Notes: a model not told the origin generated them from the sequence alone. 55,773 nucleotides of DNA from Clostridium sp. (GCA_023664325.1 JAMPFS010000016.1:1-55773), one strand, 5' to 3'; shown: positions 1-8,825, numbered from the stretch's first letter. Translations and numbers: made by a program.

Positions 1-1
1 A

Positions 2-1837
2 AAACAATCCGAAAATCGTGAAGCTATTTTTGATGTATTTGTCATGTATGAGAAATTATTGATGGATGACAATTTAACAGACTGGAAAACAAATGCAATC
101 AGGGCTTGGACTAAAATAAAAAACGGTGAATTACAACCAAAGAAATACAGTTATATCATTGTGGATGAGAGTCAGGATCTGTCCCGTGTCCAATTAGAAA
201 TCATTCGGGAGATGTATGCCGACTCGGATCATAGTATGATTATTTTTATATCTGATGTTGCGCAAAGTATATATACGCAGTCTTGGCTGTCTAAGCAAAG
301 CTTTAAGAGTATTGGTTTTGATATGTCTGGTAAATCAAACATTTTATCAAAAAATTACAGGACGACAAAACAGATTGCGCTTGCAGCGTACTCACTTATT
401 AATCATGATATGGATTTAAGAGATAATGGAGATTATGTGGAGCCGGAATTAATAGAACGAAGTGGGTGTAAACCCCGCTACCGACATTTCACGGTGGAAG
501 AAAAAGAGTTTGCTTATGTCACGGCAGAGATTAAGAAATGTGCTGTAAAGTATGAGTTGAAAGACATTGTTGTTGTTGCAAGAAATCAAGGATATCTGAA
601 CCAGTTGAAAAGTTATCTTCTAATGCATGGAGTGGATGCCGAATTAAGCAATAATAATAAATCTTTCAGTGCGGATAAAGTCAAGCTTTTTACGTTACAT
701 TCCATTAAGGGGTTAGAAGCTTCGGTTGTCTTTATTGTTGGAGTTAATAAAGGTATTTTGCCATTTTCACAGGAAGAATTGGATGTAGAACGGAAACTTT
801 TATATGTTGGAATGACAAGGGCAAAAGAATTACTTTATATGACTAGCAGCAGAAAGGAGTCTGTGTTTATCACTGAAATCAAGCAGGAATATTTGCAGTT
901 ATCTGATAACGAAAAAGAGGATTTTTATGATATTTCAATAGAAAATTATCGTTTTTTTGATAAGATTAAGACAATTAACACTGAAGAAGAACGGGTTCGG
1001 CAATGGTATTTGGAGCAATTGGAAGTAAAATATGGTTATCCGATACAGCATATGAGTGTGGAGGCACTGGTAAAATATGGAAGTAAAGATTTTTATGTAG
1101 ACATAGCAGTCTTTGAGGATGATGCGAAGGAGATTCCACTTATCTATGTAGAGACAAAAAGAATGGGTGAAGATTTGCAAGAGGCATTAAAACAGGTTAA
1201 ATGTTATAATGTGCCGGGAAATGCGCCAAAATATATTGTGGTAACAGATGGCGTTAAGCAAGTTGTAGAAGCGTATAAAGATGAAACATATACTGTCTGT
1301 GATGATATACCATTTTATAATAAAGAAGAGAAAGAATGTGCAGTTTTCCAATATTATGATTTTGAACACGATAGAAAAATGGAATACAGACAAATTGGCA
1401 GTGACATTCCTTGTTTACAGAATGTTTTGAACGACACACAACTGGATTATACATATTTGCCAATCAGAGGCAGTATAGCGGCGGGCAACCTTAAATATGT
1501 GAATGTTGAACATGGTAGTGAGGAAATCATCCCGATAGAGGCAGTGAAGAATCCGGATATGAAATTTGTATTGCAGGTATCGGGTGATAGTATGGTTGAT
1601 TTTAATATTTTGGATGGTGACAGAATTATAGTAAAGAAACAGGCTTTTGCACAGGAGGGAAGTATTATTGTTGGGGGAAATATGGCAATGAATGAAGCTA
1701 CCGTTAAGCAACTTCATTATGATGGCGATGATCATGTAGTTTTGCATCCAGGCAATAAAAAATATCAGGACATCATCATTAAGGTAGAAGATTTTTATAT
1801 CAATGGAGTTGTTGTAGGCGTAATAAGGAAAAAATAA
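2..1837 (+). CDS. UvrD-like helicase / HsdR_N-like nuclease / LexA-type S24 peptidase fusion, 5' end outside window
   Basis: The frame is open from base 2, so this is the C-terminal part of a longer gene; residues are counted from the ATG at 44. Visible SF1 helicase motifs are Walker B-like VDESQD, LHSIKGLEA (motif V) and LYVGMTRAKE (motif VI); the Walker A part lies outside the window. A middle segment (about 320-420) with VDIAVF followed by IYVETKR fits the D...ExK pattern of type I restriction (HsdR_N-like) nucleases. The last 127 residues are LexA-like: LPIRGSIAAG with an Ala480-Gly481 bond, SGDSM with Ser516, and EATVK with Lys555. Spacings (35 and 39 residues) are close to those of LexA. 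Domain recognition is strong. The biological role (DNA repair or phage defence with SOS-type self-cleavage) is inference. Confidence 0.85.
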   Translation, partial: KQSENREAIFDVFVMYEKLLMDDNLTDWKTNAIRAWTKIKNGELQPKKYSYIIVDESQDLSRVQLEIIREMYADSDHSMIIFISDVAQSIYTQSWLSKQSFKSIGFDMSGKSNILSKNYRTTKQIALAAYSLINHDMDLRDNGDYVEPELIERSGCKPRYRHFTVEEKEFAYVTAEIKKCAVKYELKDIVVVARNQGYLNQLKSYLLMHGVDAELSNNNKSFSADKVKLFTLHSIKGLEASVVFIVGVNKGILPFSQEELDVERKLLYVGMTRAKELLYMTSSRKESVFITEIKQEYLQLSDNEKEDFYDISIENYRFFDKIKTINTEEERVRQWYLEQLEVKYGYPIQHMSVEALVKYGSKDFYVDIAVFEDDAKEIPLIYVETKRMGEDLQEALKQVKCYNVPGNAPKYIVVTDGVKQVVEAYKDETYTVCDDIPFYNKEEKECAVFQYYDFEHDRKMEYRQIGSDIPCLQNVLNDTQLDYTYLPIRGSIAAGNLKYVNVEHGSEEIIPIEAVKNPDMKFVLQVSGDSMVDFNILDGDRIIVKKQAFAQEGSIIVGGNMAMNEATVKQLHYDGDDHVVLHPGNKKYQDIIIKVEDFYINGVVVGVIRKK

Positions 1838-1880
1838 ATGAGGAATATCCGGTAGTTGAACGCACCCAGTTTTGTTCATA

Positions 1881-2195
1881 TTACAGGAATGCCATAATTC
1901 GCTCCACAACGAAAACTGTTACACAGGCAAGGATTGCCACGGTAAGAAGGTTCTTTTCTTTGTAAGCGGCAATTACCGCAATGATGAATCCGGCAAGGGC
2001 TGAGCAGATATTCGCAGTGGAATACAGGATTGCCGGAAAAGTCATAGCCGCAAGGCAGGCATATGGAACATAATAAAGAAAAGATTTAATATATATATTG
2101 GTGATTTCTTTTTTGGACAGAGCAAGGGGGAGCATACGGATTAAGTAGGTTACTCCTGCCATAGTTAATATGTATAGGTATATGTTGTGTGTCAT
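1881..2195 (-). CDS. azlD: AzlD family branched-chain amino acid transport subunit
   Basis: This 104-residue hydrophobic protein has about four membrane segments and the AzlD-type sequence TYLIRMLPLAL near its N-terminus. It is the small partner of AzlC in an exporter of branched-chain amino acids or their analogues. I chose the ATG at 2195 because AAAGGAAA lies about 10 bases before it; the in-frame ATG at 2237 has no ribosome site and would overlap azlC. It follows azlC by 25 bases on the same strand, so the two are probably co-transcribed. It converges on the helicase fusion gene, with only 43 bases between the stops. The substrate is not visible from sequence. Confidence 0.85.
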   Translation of the reverse strand: MTHNIYLYILTMAGVTYLIRMLPLALSKKEITNIYIKSFLYYVPYACLAAMTFPAILYSTANICSALAGFIIAVIAAYKEKNLLTVAILACVTVFVVERIMAFL

Positions 2196-2220
2196 GCTAT
2201 TGGTTTCCTTTCTGATTTTT

Positions 2221-2922
2221 CTAAGTTTCGCTTTCAATCGGTTTCAGTTTCGCAGCGGCGCCGGCTATAAGAACTGTGGTGATGATGATAACAAAGCCGG
2301 AAGAAATTTGTTTCAGACCGGGCAGTATGGAAAACAGGAAGCTTAATCCCATTGCCGATAGGACAACAAGCAGTATGGTATTGTTTTTCTTTGCCGGTGG
2401 TATTATGATGGCAAGAAACATTCCGTAAATAGCAACTCCGAAAGCGCTGATTACGAAGGGAGGAAGAAGACTGCCCGAGATAGCTCCAACCAATGTGCCA
2501 AGCACCCAACCGGGAACAGCAATACTTGTAATGCCATAATGATAGGCGGGATACAGATAACCAGCCTGGCTGGAATCTAATGCGAATATTTCATCCGTCA
2601 CACTGTATGCCATGCTATAGCGGTGCCAGTGCGGGGTGGATTTGGGAAGGCGCTGAGCCAGTGAAAATGACATCAGGCAGTATCGGAGATTAATAATAAA
2701 TTGTGTAAGGGCAAGCTCGAAGTAAGTGCCATCAGAGGCAATAATATAAAGCCCGGAAAATTGTCCTGCGGACGTTACATTTGTCAGTGAAATCAGTGCT
2801 GCCTGCCAGATATTTAAACCATTGGATGCAGATGCCATGCCGAAGGTAAAGGAAACGGCAAAATAACCGAGCGCAACGGCAATACCATCACGCAATCCAT
2901 TTTTATAGTTCTCGTTTTTCAA
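2221..2922 (-). CDS. azlC: AzlC family branched-chain amino acid permease subunit
   Basis: This 233-residue multi-span membrane protein carries typical AzlC stretches: GLRDGIAVALGYFAVSFTFG at the N-terminus, TNVTSAGQFSGL, and the internal SVTDEIFAL. Together with AzlD it should form an inner-membrane exporter for branched-chain amino acids. A TTG at 2922 preceded by GAGGA about 7 bases upstream gives the usual family length. An ATG further upstream (2988) would add 22 residues that do not look like the family. The gene is transcribed away from the hypothetical gene at 3138. Confidence 0.85.
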   Translation of the reverse strand: MKNENYKNGLRDGIAVALGYFAVSFTFGMASASNGLNIWQAALISLTNVTSAGQFSGLYIIASDGTYFELALTQFIINLRYCLMSFSLAQRLPKSTPHWHRYSMAYSVTDEIFALDSSQAGYLYPAYHYGITSIAVPGWVLGTLVGAISGSLLPPFVISAFGVAIYGMFLAIIIPPAKKNNTILLVVLSAMGLSFLFSILPGLKQISSGFVIIITTVLIAGAAAKLKPIESET

Positions 2923-3137
2923 GAGAGTATCCTCATTTCTTTTGATGATATACGAGAATATACTACCACGCTGTAAGAAAAATAGCAAATGCAGGCAGAC
3001 TTTGGACTAAAAGTCCAATGACAATAAAAAGAAATCATGGTAACCTCTTGACAATAAAGCATAGGTATGTACAAAGCTTACATTTAAAAACAGGCAGTTT
3101 TGTACATGGCTATCGGAAATGTCTGGGGGTTATTTTT

Positions 3138-3494
3138 ATGAAAAACCGTTTTTTTCCAAAAGAGCAGTTTGTTAGCATTCTTGAGAAGCTTTGGGAGGCA
3201 AATGATTTGGTAGGACAGGTGAATGAATTATTGGCAAAGAGCAGAGGTAAAGTAGACTGCTCCGCTTGCAGCGGGGAGGCAATGCAGATTTCCCATGAGT
3301 CCATTGTGGTAGAACTGCTTGCGTATATTATGCAGGATGACGGGGCGCAGATTGAGCATTTCATTTATGGAACGGATTTTGGGCGGAAGCCGGATGATTT
3401 GTCAGAGGAACGAAGGTCTGTGAAACTGACAACGGCGGAAGCGCTTTATGATTATCTAATCGGGAATATGATGGAAAAGGAGGAACAGATTTAG
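3138..3494 (+). CDS. Hypothetical 118-residue protein
   Basis: I do not recognise a named family with certainty. The protein is small, acidic and soluble, with no signal or membrane segment. It carries a CSACSG cysteine pair and the stretch IEHFIYGTDFGRK, then TTAEALYDYLI near the end. Related-looking short proteins with an 'IYELDFG' core occur in clostridial genomes, but no function can be given. The ATG at 3138 is chosen because GGGGG at 3125-3129 forms a plausible ribosome site; the longer frame back to 3018 has none. It lies 76 bases before the XRE-like regulator, possibly in the same transcript. Confidence 0.55.
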   Translation: MKNRFFPKEQFVSILEKLWEANDLVGQVNELLAKSRGKVDCSACSGEAMQISHESIVVELLAYIMQDDGAQIEHFIYGTDFGRKPDDLSEERRSVKLTTAEALYDYLIGNMMEKEEQI

Positions 3495-3570
3495 CGGATT
3501 TTGCCATAGTCTGGCAAGTGGCAGATGTATAATGGATGTATATATTTTTCGATAGTAAAGGACTGAGGCT

Positions 3571-3906
3571 ATGAGCGGGAACGGTAAGAATTATTCGAAT
3601 ATTAATATGGAGCAGAGCGGACGGAAGATACAGCAGTTTATCACAGAGAGCGGATATGATGTCAAGTGGATTCAGGAGTATCTGCATTTATCCTGTCCAC
3701 AGCCGATTTACAGGTGGTTTAAGGGGAAGATTCTGCCATCTGTAGATCATTTGTTTATGCTGAGCCGGCTTTTTGAAGTACATATGGAGGATTTTTTAGT
3801 GAGTAAAAGTACATGCATAGAATGTGATGTGGAATATTTCACAGAGGGGAACATGGATAAGCGAATAATTTTTTACTGTCAGCAGTTATTTCGGGACATT
3901 GCGTGA
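3571..3906 (+). CDS. XRE-like helix-turn-helix regulator
   Basis: This 111-residue protein has a helix-turn-helix of the Cro/C1 kind at about residues 15-75. SGRKIQQFITESGYDVKWIQ begins the first helices, followed by LHLSCPQPIYRWFKGKILP, where QPIYRW is the likely recognition helix, and then the closing helix VDHLFMLSRLFEV. The C-terminus has a short cysteine-containing tail and no sensor domain is apparent. It probably acts as a cytoplasmic DNA-binding regulator. Targets are unknown. The short inverted repeat TTGCCA/TGGCAA at 3501-3517, just upstream, could be its own operator, which is a guess. Confidence 0.7.
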   Translation: MSGNGKNYSNINMEQSGRKIQQFITESGYDVKWIQEYLHLSCPQPIYRWFKGKILPSVDHLFMLSRLFEVHMEDFLVSKSTCIECDVEYFTEGNMDKRIIFYCQQLFRDIA

Positions 3907-3977
3907 TATGCAGGCAGGGGGTGCATTTGCCGGCTGAAGAAAATTTTTGCCTAGGCTGTTTTTTTGTCGTCTACAGT

Positions 3978-3985
3978 GGTATAAT
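3978..3985 (+). promoter_or_regulatory. Extended -10 promoter before the membrane protein/polyamine cluster
   Basis: TGGTATAAT is a perfect extended -10 (TGnTATAAT) with the hexamer at 3980-3985. No good -35 hexamer sits 17 bases upstream. Transcription would begin near 3992, about 50 bases before the ATG at 4042. Confidence 0.5.
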
Positions 3986-4041
3986 AGGAATGTTGAGCGG
4001 GAAATAAGCATAAGATGGGATACATTATTGGAGGAAGACAT

Positions 4042-5157
4042 ATGATTCAGGCACTAAAGCGAAAAAATATACTATATTCATTTTTGATTGGATGTGTATT
4101 CTGGGGAGTTGCGGCAATCATTCTTATCTGTAATCTGGACAGCATTAAGGCGTATTTTGCAAAGCCTGTGAATTTCAATAACCTAAAGGCAGAAGATATC
4201 AAAGAAGGCATACGGGTCAAGGCAGATATTTATCTGATTTATGATTACTATGCATATTATGAGGAAGATGGGAAAACCACTGCAAAGGAATATCTGATTC
4301 CGATAGGAGACTCCGAATATATGGGAATGGTGTGTGAAGGCACCTATATGTATATGGCTGATAGCAATATGGAGCAGTATTGGGATTATCTGGAAGAAGG
4401 AAATGTACCGGAGGATTCTGTGCAAACCATGCAGGTGGAAGGAACGATTATGCCAATCACAGGAGAATCCCTGCAATTATACAATGAATATATTGACGAG
4501 CTGCAATGGTCGGAGGAGGACGAAAAGTATTTCCTGCCATATGCGCTGATGGTGGATTATCTGGGAGATTCGCCGGGGAGCGATTTGATTTTCAGCATTA
4601 TTTTCTTTGTGTTTATGGTGGCTGTAGGCATTGCCATGTTTGTTAAAAATATTTCAGACAGCAATATTAAGGAATTGGAGAGGTATTGTGCCGCCAAAGG
4701 CGACAAACAGATGCAGATAGAAAGGATTGAGCAGTTTTATGAAGGTGGAACAGCGGTCTGCAATCTTCGCATCAGTCCCGAATATTTTATGGCGGTCAAG
4801 CAGGCAAAGGTTTTCTTTGCTGAGGTGGCAGATCTTCTTTGGGTATATCCATCGGTCATCCAGCACAGTGTGAATATGATTCCGACGGTGAAGACATATG
4901 AACTGATAGTAAGAACCGTAGATGGAAGAAAATTATCCATCCCAATGAAAAATGCAGCAGCTTTGGAGGAAGCAATGGCATATGTGGCAGATAATCTGCC
5001 GTACCTCTATTATGGATTTGATGATAACACCAATCATTTTTATCATGACAGCAGACAGCAGATGGCAGAACATATTGCGCTGCGCAGGCAGCAATTCTTT
5101 GAAACATCTGCCAAAACGGATGCGGAAGAAAATGCTGATGAAGACAGTTTTTTTTAG
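4042..5157 (+). CDS. Two-span membrane protein of unknown function, upstream of speA
   Basis: This 371-residue protein has one membrane segment near the N-terminus (about residues 12-32, SFLIGCVFWGVAAIILICNL), an external domain of about 140 residues, and a second membrane segment (about 180-200, LIFSIIFFVFMVAVGIAMFV). A cytoplasmic C-terminal domain of about 170 residues follows and resembles small PH-like or DUF-type domains of Firmicute membrane proteins. I recognise no catalytic motif. The ATG at 4042 has GGAGGA 6 bases upstream; the ATG at 4015 has no such site. The stop lies 9 bases before the speA start, so co-transcription with the polyamine genes is likely. A link to polyamine transport or sensing is inference only. 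Confidence 0.6.
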   Translation: MIQALKRKNILYSFLIGCVFWGVAAIILICNLDSIKAYFAKPVNFNNLKAEDIKEGIRVKADIYLIYDYYAYYEEDGKTTAKEYLIPIGDSEYMGMVCEGTYMYMADSNMEQYWDYLEEGNVPEDSVQTMQVEGTIMPITGESLQLYNEYIDELQWSEEDEKYFLPYALMVDYLGDSPGSDLIFSIIFFVFMVAVGIAMFVKNISDSNIKELERYCAAKGDKQMQIERIEQFYEGGTAVCNLRISPEYFMAVKQAKVFFAEVADLLWVYPSVIQHSVNMIPTVKTYELIVRTVDGRKLSIPMKNAAALEEAMAYVADNLPYLYYGFDDNTNHFYHDSRQQMAEHIALRRQQFFETSAKTDAEENADEDSFF

Positions 5158-5166
5158 GAGAATGAG

Positions 5167-6618
5167 ATGGATAGAGAAGCGCAAAAAAAAGCTCCGGTTT
5201 ATGAGGCATTGGAGCGTCTTAGAAAACAGAGAGTGGTTCCGTTTGACGTGCCGGGACATAAGAGAGGGCGGGGGAATCCGGAACTGCGGGATTTGCTGGG
5301 AGAACGCTGTGTGAGCCTGGATGTCAATTCTATGAAACCGCTTGACAATCTCTGCCATCCAATGTCGGTCATCAAGGAGGCGGAAGAGCTGGCAGCGGAA
5401 GCGTTTGGCGCAGATCATGCGTTTTTCATGGTAGGAGGAACGACTTCCTCTGTACAGAGTATGGTAATGACAGCCTGCCGTGCAGGAGAAAAGATTATTT
5501 TACCGAGGAACGTACATAAGAGTGTGATTAATGCCCTGATATTAAATGGTGCTGTTCCGGTGTATGTGGATCCAAAGGTGGATGACAAATTAGGGATTTC
5601 TTTAGGTATGGAGCTTGATGATTTGAAGCAGGCGATTCTGGATAATCCGGATGCGGTATGTGTCTTAGTGAATAACCCGACGTATTATGGAATTTGTTCT
5701 GATTTAAGAGGAATTGTACATCTTGCCCATGAGCATGATATGCTGGTGTTAGTGGATGAGGCGCATGGAACGCATTTGTATTTTGGGAATGACCTTCCAG
5801 TCAATGCAATGGAAGCAGGGGCGGATATGGCATCCGTATCCATGCATAAGTCAGGGGGAAGCCTGACACAGAGTTCGCTGCTTTTAGTAAATCAGACGAT
5901 AAACTGGGAGTATGTAAGCCAGATTATCAATCTGACGCAGACCACAAGCGCATCTTATTTGTTGCTTTCGAGTCTTGATATTTCAAGGAGGAATCTCGCC
6001 TTGCGTGGGGAGGAGTCCTTTGCAAAGGTAAAAGACATGGCGGAATATGCAAGGGCAGAGATTAATGAAATTGGAGGTTATTATGCCTATAGCCGGGAAC
6101 TGGTGAATGGAACCAGCGTTTATGATTTTGATGTAACGAAGTTGTCTGTCTATACCCGGGATATCGGTCTTGCGGGAATTGAGGTGTATGATTTGCTCCG
6201 GGATGAATATGATATACAGATTGAGTTTGGAGATATTACGAATGTACTCGCATACATTTCGATTGGTGACCGGATTCAGGATATTGAACGTCTGGTGGGG
6301 GCATTGTCAGATATTAAGCGGCTGTATTCAAAAGATCCAACCCATATGCTTGCGACGGAGTATATTTCGCCAAAGGTCTGCGTGTCTCCGCAAAAGGCAT
6401 TTTATGCAGAAAAAGAAGCATTGCCAATCCAGGAGACGGCAGGAAAGATCTGTGCAGAATTTGTGATGTGTTATCCACCGGGGATTCCGATTTTAGCGCC
6501 GGGAGAAATGATAACGGATCAGATTATTGAGTACATTATTTATGCAAAGGAGAAAGGCTGTTCCATGCAGGGAACCCAGGATTCTTATGTGGAAAAGTTG
6601 AATGTGCTGGTTCGTTGA
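5167..6618 (+). CDS. speA: Biosynthetic arginine decarboxylase (PLP, Orn/Lys/Arg decarboxylase family)
   Basis: This 483-residue fold-type I PLP enzyme is of the short Bacillus SpeA type, without the N-terminal wing domain of the large inducible decarboxylases. Early residues read FDVPGHKRGRGNPEL. The PLP-binding lysine is K228 in SMHKSGGS, with D197 and H200 in VDEAHG. The C-terminal end holds CYPPGIPILAPGE. It should decarboxylate L-arginine to agmatine. That substrate choice rests on context: agmatine deiminase and N-carbamoylputrescine amidase lie downstream in the same direction. Lysine or ornithine cannot be ruled out from sequence alone. AGGAG sits 7 bases before the ATG. Confidence 0.9.
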   Translation: MDREAQKKAPVYEALERLRKQRVVPFDVPGHKRGRGNPELRDLLGERCVSLDVNSMKPLDNLCHPMSVIKEAEELAAEAFGADHAFFMVGGTTSSVQSMVMTACRAGEKIILPRNVHKSVINALILNGAVPVYVDPKVDDKLGISLGMELDDLKQAILDNPDAVCVLVNNPTYYGICSDLRGIVHLAHEHDMLVLVDEAHGTHLYFGNDLPVNAMEAGADMASVSMHKSGGSLTQSSLLLVNQTINWEYVSQIINLTQTTSASYLLLSSLDISRRNLALRGEESFAKVKDMAEYARAEINEIGGYYAYSRELVNGTSVYDFDVTKLSVYTRDIGLAGIEVYDLLRDEYDIQIEFGDITNVLAYISIGDRIQDIERLVGALSDIKRLYSKDPTHMLATEYISPKVCVSPQKAFYAEKEALPIQETAGKICAEFVMCYPPGIPILAPGEMITDQIIEYIIYAKEKGCSMQGTQDSYVEKLNVLVR

Positions 6619-6670
6619 TTTTTGCAGCAGAGGTTCAGGTCAGAGAAATAATATATAGGAGGATCATAAG

Positions 6671-7525
6671 ATGGAATTATGGTTTTCAGATTATCATACA
6701 GAAAAAGTGAAGCTGTCTGTGAAGGTAGAAAAGCAGCTTTACGGGGCGCAAACAGATTTTCAAAGGCTGGATGTGTTTGAATCAGAAGAATTCGGTCGTT
6801 TTATCAGTTCCGATGGCAGTATTGTGTTTTCGGAAAAAGATGAGTTTACCTATGATGAGATGATCGTACATGTGCCAATGGCGGTACACCCACATGTGGA
6901 GAAGGTGTTAGTCATTGGCGGTGGTGATGGAGGTGTTGCCAGGGAACTGAGCTATTATAAGGAAATCTGCCAGATTGATGTGGTAGAACCGGATGAAACC
7001 TTTGTGGAGGTCTGTAAAGAGTTTTTTCCGGATAATGCCTGTGGATTAAAAGATCCACGGGTGAGCGTGTATTATAGGGATGGTCTTCGGTTTCTGAGAA
7101 CCAGGCAGGAGGAGTATGATTTGATTATAAATGATGCCATTGATCCATTAGGGCATACGGCAGGTCTCTTTACGAAAGAGTTTTATGGGAACTGTTACCG
7201 GGCGCTTAGGGAGGATGGCATGATGGTCTATCAGCACGGAAGCCCGTTTTATGATGAGGATGAAGAATCCTGCCGGTTGATGCACAGAAAGGCAAGTCAC
7301 AGTTTTCCGATTAGCAAGGTTTATCAGGCGCATATTCCGACCTGTTCTTCCGGTTACTGGCTTTTTGGGTTTGCCTCCAAGAAATATCATCCGCTCCGGG
7401 ATTTGGATGAGAAGCGTTGGAACGAACGGGGGATTCAGACATGGTATTATACAACCAACTTGCATAAAGGGGCATTTATGCTGCCCAAATATGTAGAGGA
7501 TATGCTTTTGGAAGAAGAAGATTAA
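6671..7525 (+). CDS. speE: Spermidine synthase-like aminopropyltransferase
   Basis: This 284-residue Rossmann methyltransferase-fold enzyme contains the family motif IGGGDGG (82-88) and an acidic ribose-binding position (VEPD, 105-108). D155 and D158 lie in the segment NDAIDPLGHT, and YQHGSPF contains the conserved Q188. The usual reaction joins putrescine and decarboxylated AdoMet to give spermidine. Several normally constant positions differ: YDEM instead of YHEM/YQEM (61-64), IPTCSSG instead of IPTYPSG (222-228), and GHT instead of GPA after DP. No AdoMet decarboxylase gene is in the window, so the real donor or acceptor may differ. An AGGAGG site precedes the ATG and the next gene follows after 15 bases. 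Confidence 0.85.
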   Translation: MELWFSDYHTEKVKLSVKVEKQLYGAQTDFQRLDVFESEEFGRFISSDGSIVFSEKDEFTYDEMIVHVPMAVHPHVEKVLVIGGGDGGVARELSYYKEICQIDVVEPDETFVEVCKEFFPDNACGLKDPRVSVYYRDGLRFLRTRQEEYDLIINDAIDPLGHTAGLFTKEFYGNCYRALREDGMMVYQHGSPFYDEDEESCRLMHRKASHSFPISKVYQAHIPTCSSGYWLFGFASKKYHPLRDLDEKRWNERGIQTWYYTTNLHKGAFMLPKYVEDMLLEEED

Positions 7526-7540
7526 TGATAGGAGGAGCAA

Positions 7541-8800
7541 ATGAGCAGATTATTAGTTATCGGATGTGGTGGTGTTGCCAGTGTGGCAATCCACAAATGC
7601 TGTCAGAACAGTGACGTATTTACCGAGCTTTGTATTGCAAGCAGAACCAAAGAAAAGTGCGATGCGTTGAAGGCAAAGCTGGAAGGTCAGACCAAAACCG
7701 TGATTACCACAGCAAAGGTAGACGCCGATCACAGGGATGAATTGGTTGCGCTGATCCAGAATTACAAGCCGGATGCCGTCTTAAATGTAGCGCTTCCATA
7801 TCAGGATTTGACGATTATGGATGCCTGTCTGGAATGTAAAACAGATTATATTGATACAGCGAATTATGAGCCAGAGGATATTGAAGATCCCAAGTGGCGC
7901 AAGGTATATGATAAGCGCTGTGAAGAATTGGGATTTAGCGCATATTTTGATTATTCATGGCAGTGGGCTTATATGGATCGTTTTAAGGAAGCCGGAATTA
8001 CCGGACTTCTTGGAACCGGATTTGATCCCGGTGTTACGAGTGTATTTACTGCCTATGCGCTAAAACATTATTTTGACGAGATAGAGACGATTGACATTTT
8101 GGACTGTAATGGCGGGGATCATGGTTATCCGTTTGCGACCAACTTTAATCCGGAAATCAATCTCCGTGAAGTTTCTGCGCCTGGCTCTTACTGGGAAAAC
8201 GGGCATTGGGTAGAGGTTCCTGCCATGAGTATTAAGAGGGAGTATGATTTCCCACAGGTGGGAAAAAAGGATATGTATCTGCTCCATCATGAGGAGATTG
8301 AATCCCTTGCAAAGAACATTCCCGGCGTCAAAAGAATCCGTTTTTTTATGACTTTTGGGCAGAGTTATCTGATGCATATGAACTGTCTGGAAAATGTAGG
8401 GATGCTCTCGACAACTCCCGTCAATTATGATGGAAAAGAAATCGTGCCGATTCAGTTTTTAAAGGCATTATTGCCGGATCCGTCAACACTTGGCCCTCGA
8501 ACGGTTGGCAAAACCAATATCGGCTGTATTTTTACCGGAAAAAAGGATGGCAGGGAAAAGACCATTTATATCTATAATGTATGCGACCATCAGGAGTGCT
8601 ACAGGGAGGTTGGCTCCCAGGCGGTTTCCTATACAACGGGTGTGCCGGCTATGATTGGAACAGCGCTTGTAGTCACAAAAACATGGAATCGTGCCGGGGT
8701 ATTTACAGTAGAGGAATTTGATCCGGATCCATATATGGATATGTTGAGTCGGTTTGGTTTGCCTTTTGTTGTGGAGGAGAATCCCAAGCTGGTGGATTGA
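7541..8800 (+). CDS. Carboxynorspermidine/carboxyspermidine dehydrogenase (saccharopine dehydrogenase family)
   Basis: This 419-residue protein begins with a Rossmann NAD(P)-binding motif (LLVIGCGGVASVAIHK) and follows the saccharopine-dehydrogenase layout, including TDYIDTANYEPED and the stretch GLLGTGFDPGVTSVF. In the known alternative polyamine route this enzyme condenses putrescine (or diaminopropane) with L-aspartate semialdehyde and reduces the product to carboxyspermidine (or carboxynorspermidine). The gene directly precedes the matching decarboxylase, which supports this assignment over lysine metabolism. GGAGGAG lies 5 bases before the ATG. Whether putrescine or agmatine is the real amine acceptor cannot be read from sequence. 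Confidence 0.9.
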   Translation: MSRLLVIGCGGVASVAIHKCCQNSDVFTELCIASRTKEKCDALKAKLEGQTKTVITTAKVDADHRDELVALIQNYKPDAVLNVALPYQDLTIMDACLECKTDYIDTANYEPEDIEDPKWRKVYDKRCEELGFSAYFDYSWQWAYMDRFKEAGITGLLGTGFDPGVTSVFTAYALKHYFDEIETIDILDCNGGDHGYPFATNFNPEINLREVSAPGSYWENGHWVEVPAMSIKREYDFPQVGKKDMYLLHHEEIESLAKNIPGVKRIRFFMTFGQSYLMHMNCLENVGMLSTTPVNYDGKEIVPIQFLKALLPDPSTLGPRTVGKTNIGCIFTGKKDGREKTIYIYNVCDHQECYREVGSQAVSYTTGVPAMIGTALVVTKTWNRAGVFTVEEFDPDPYMDMLSRFGLPFVVEENPKLVD

Positions 8801-8825
8801 CAGATAGGAGCTGTTGGAGAAAAAG

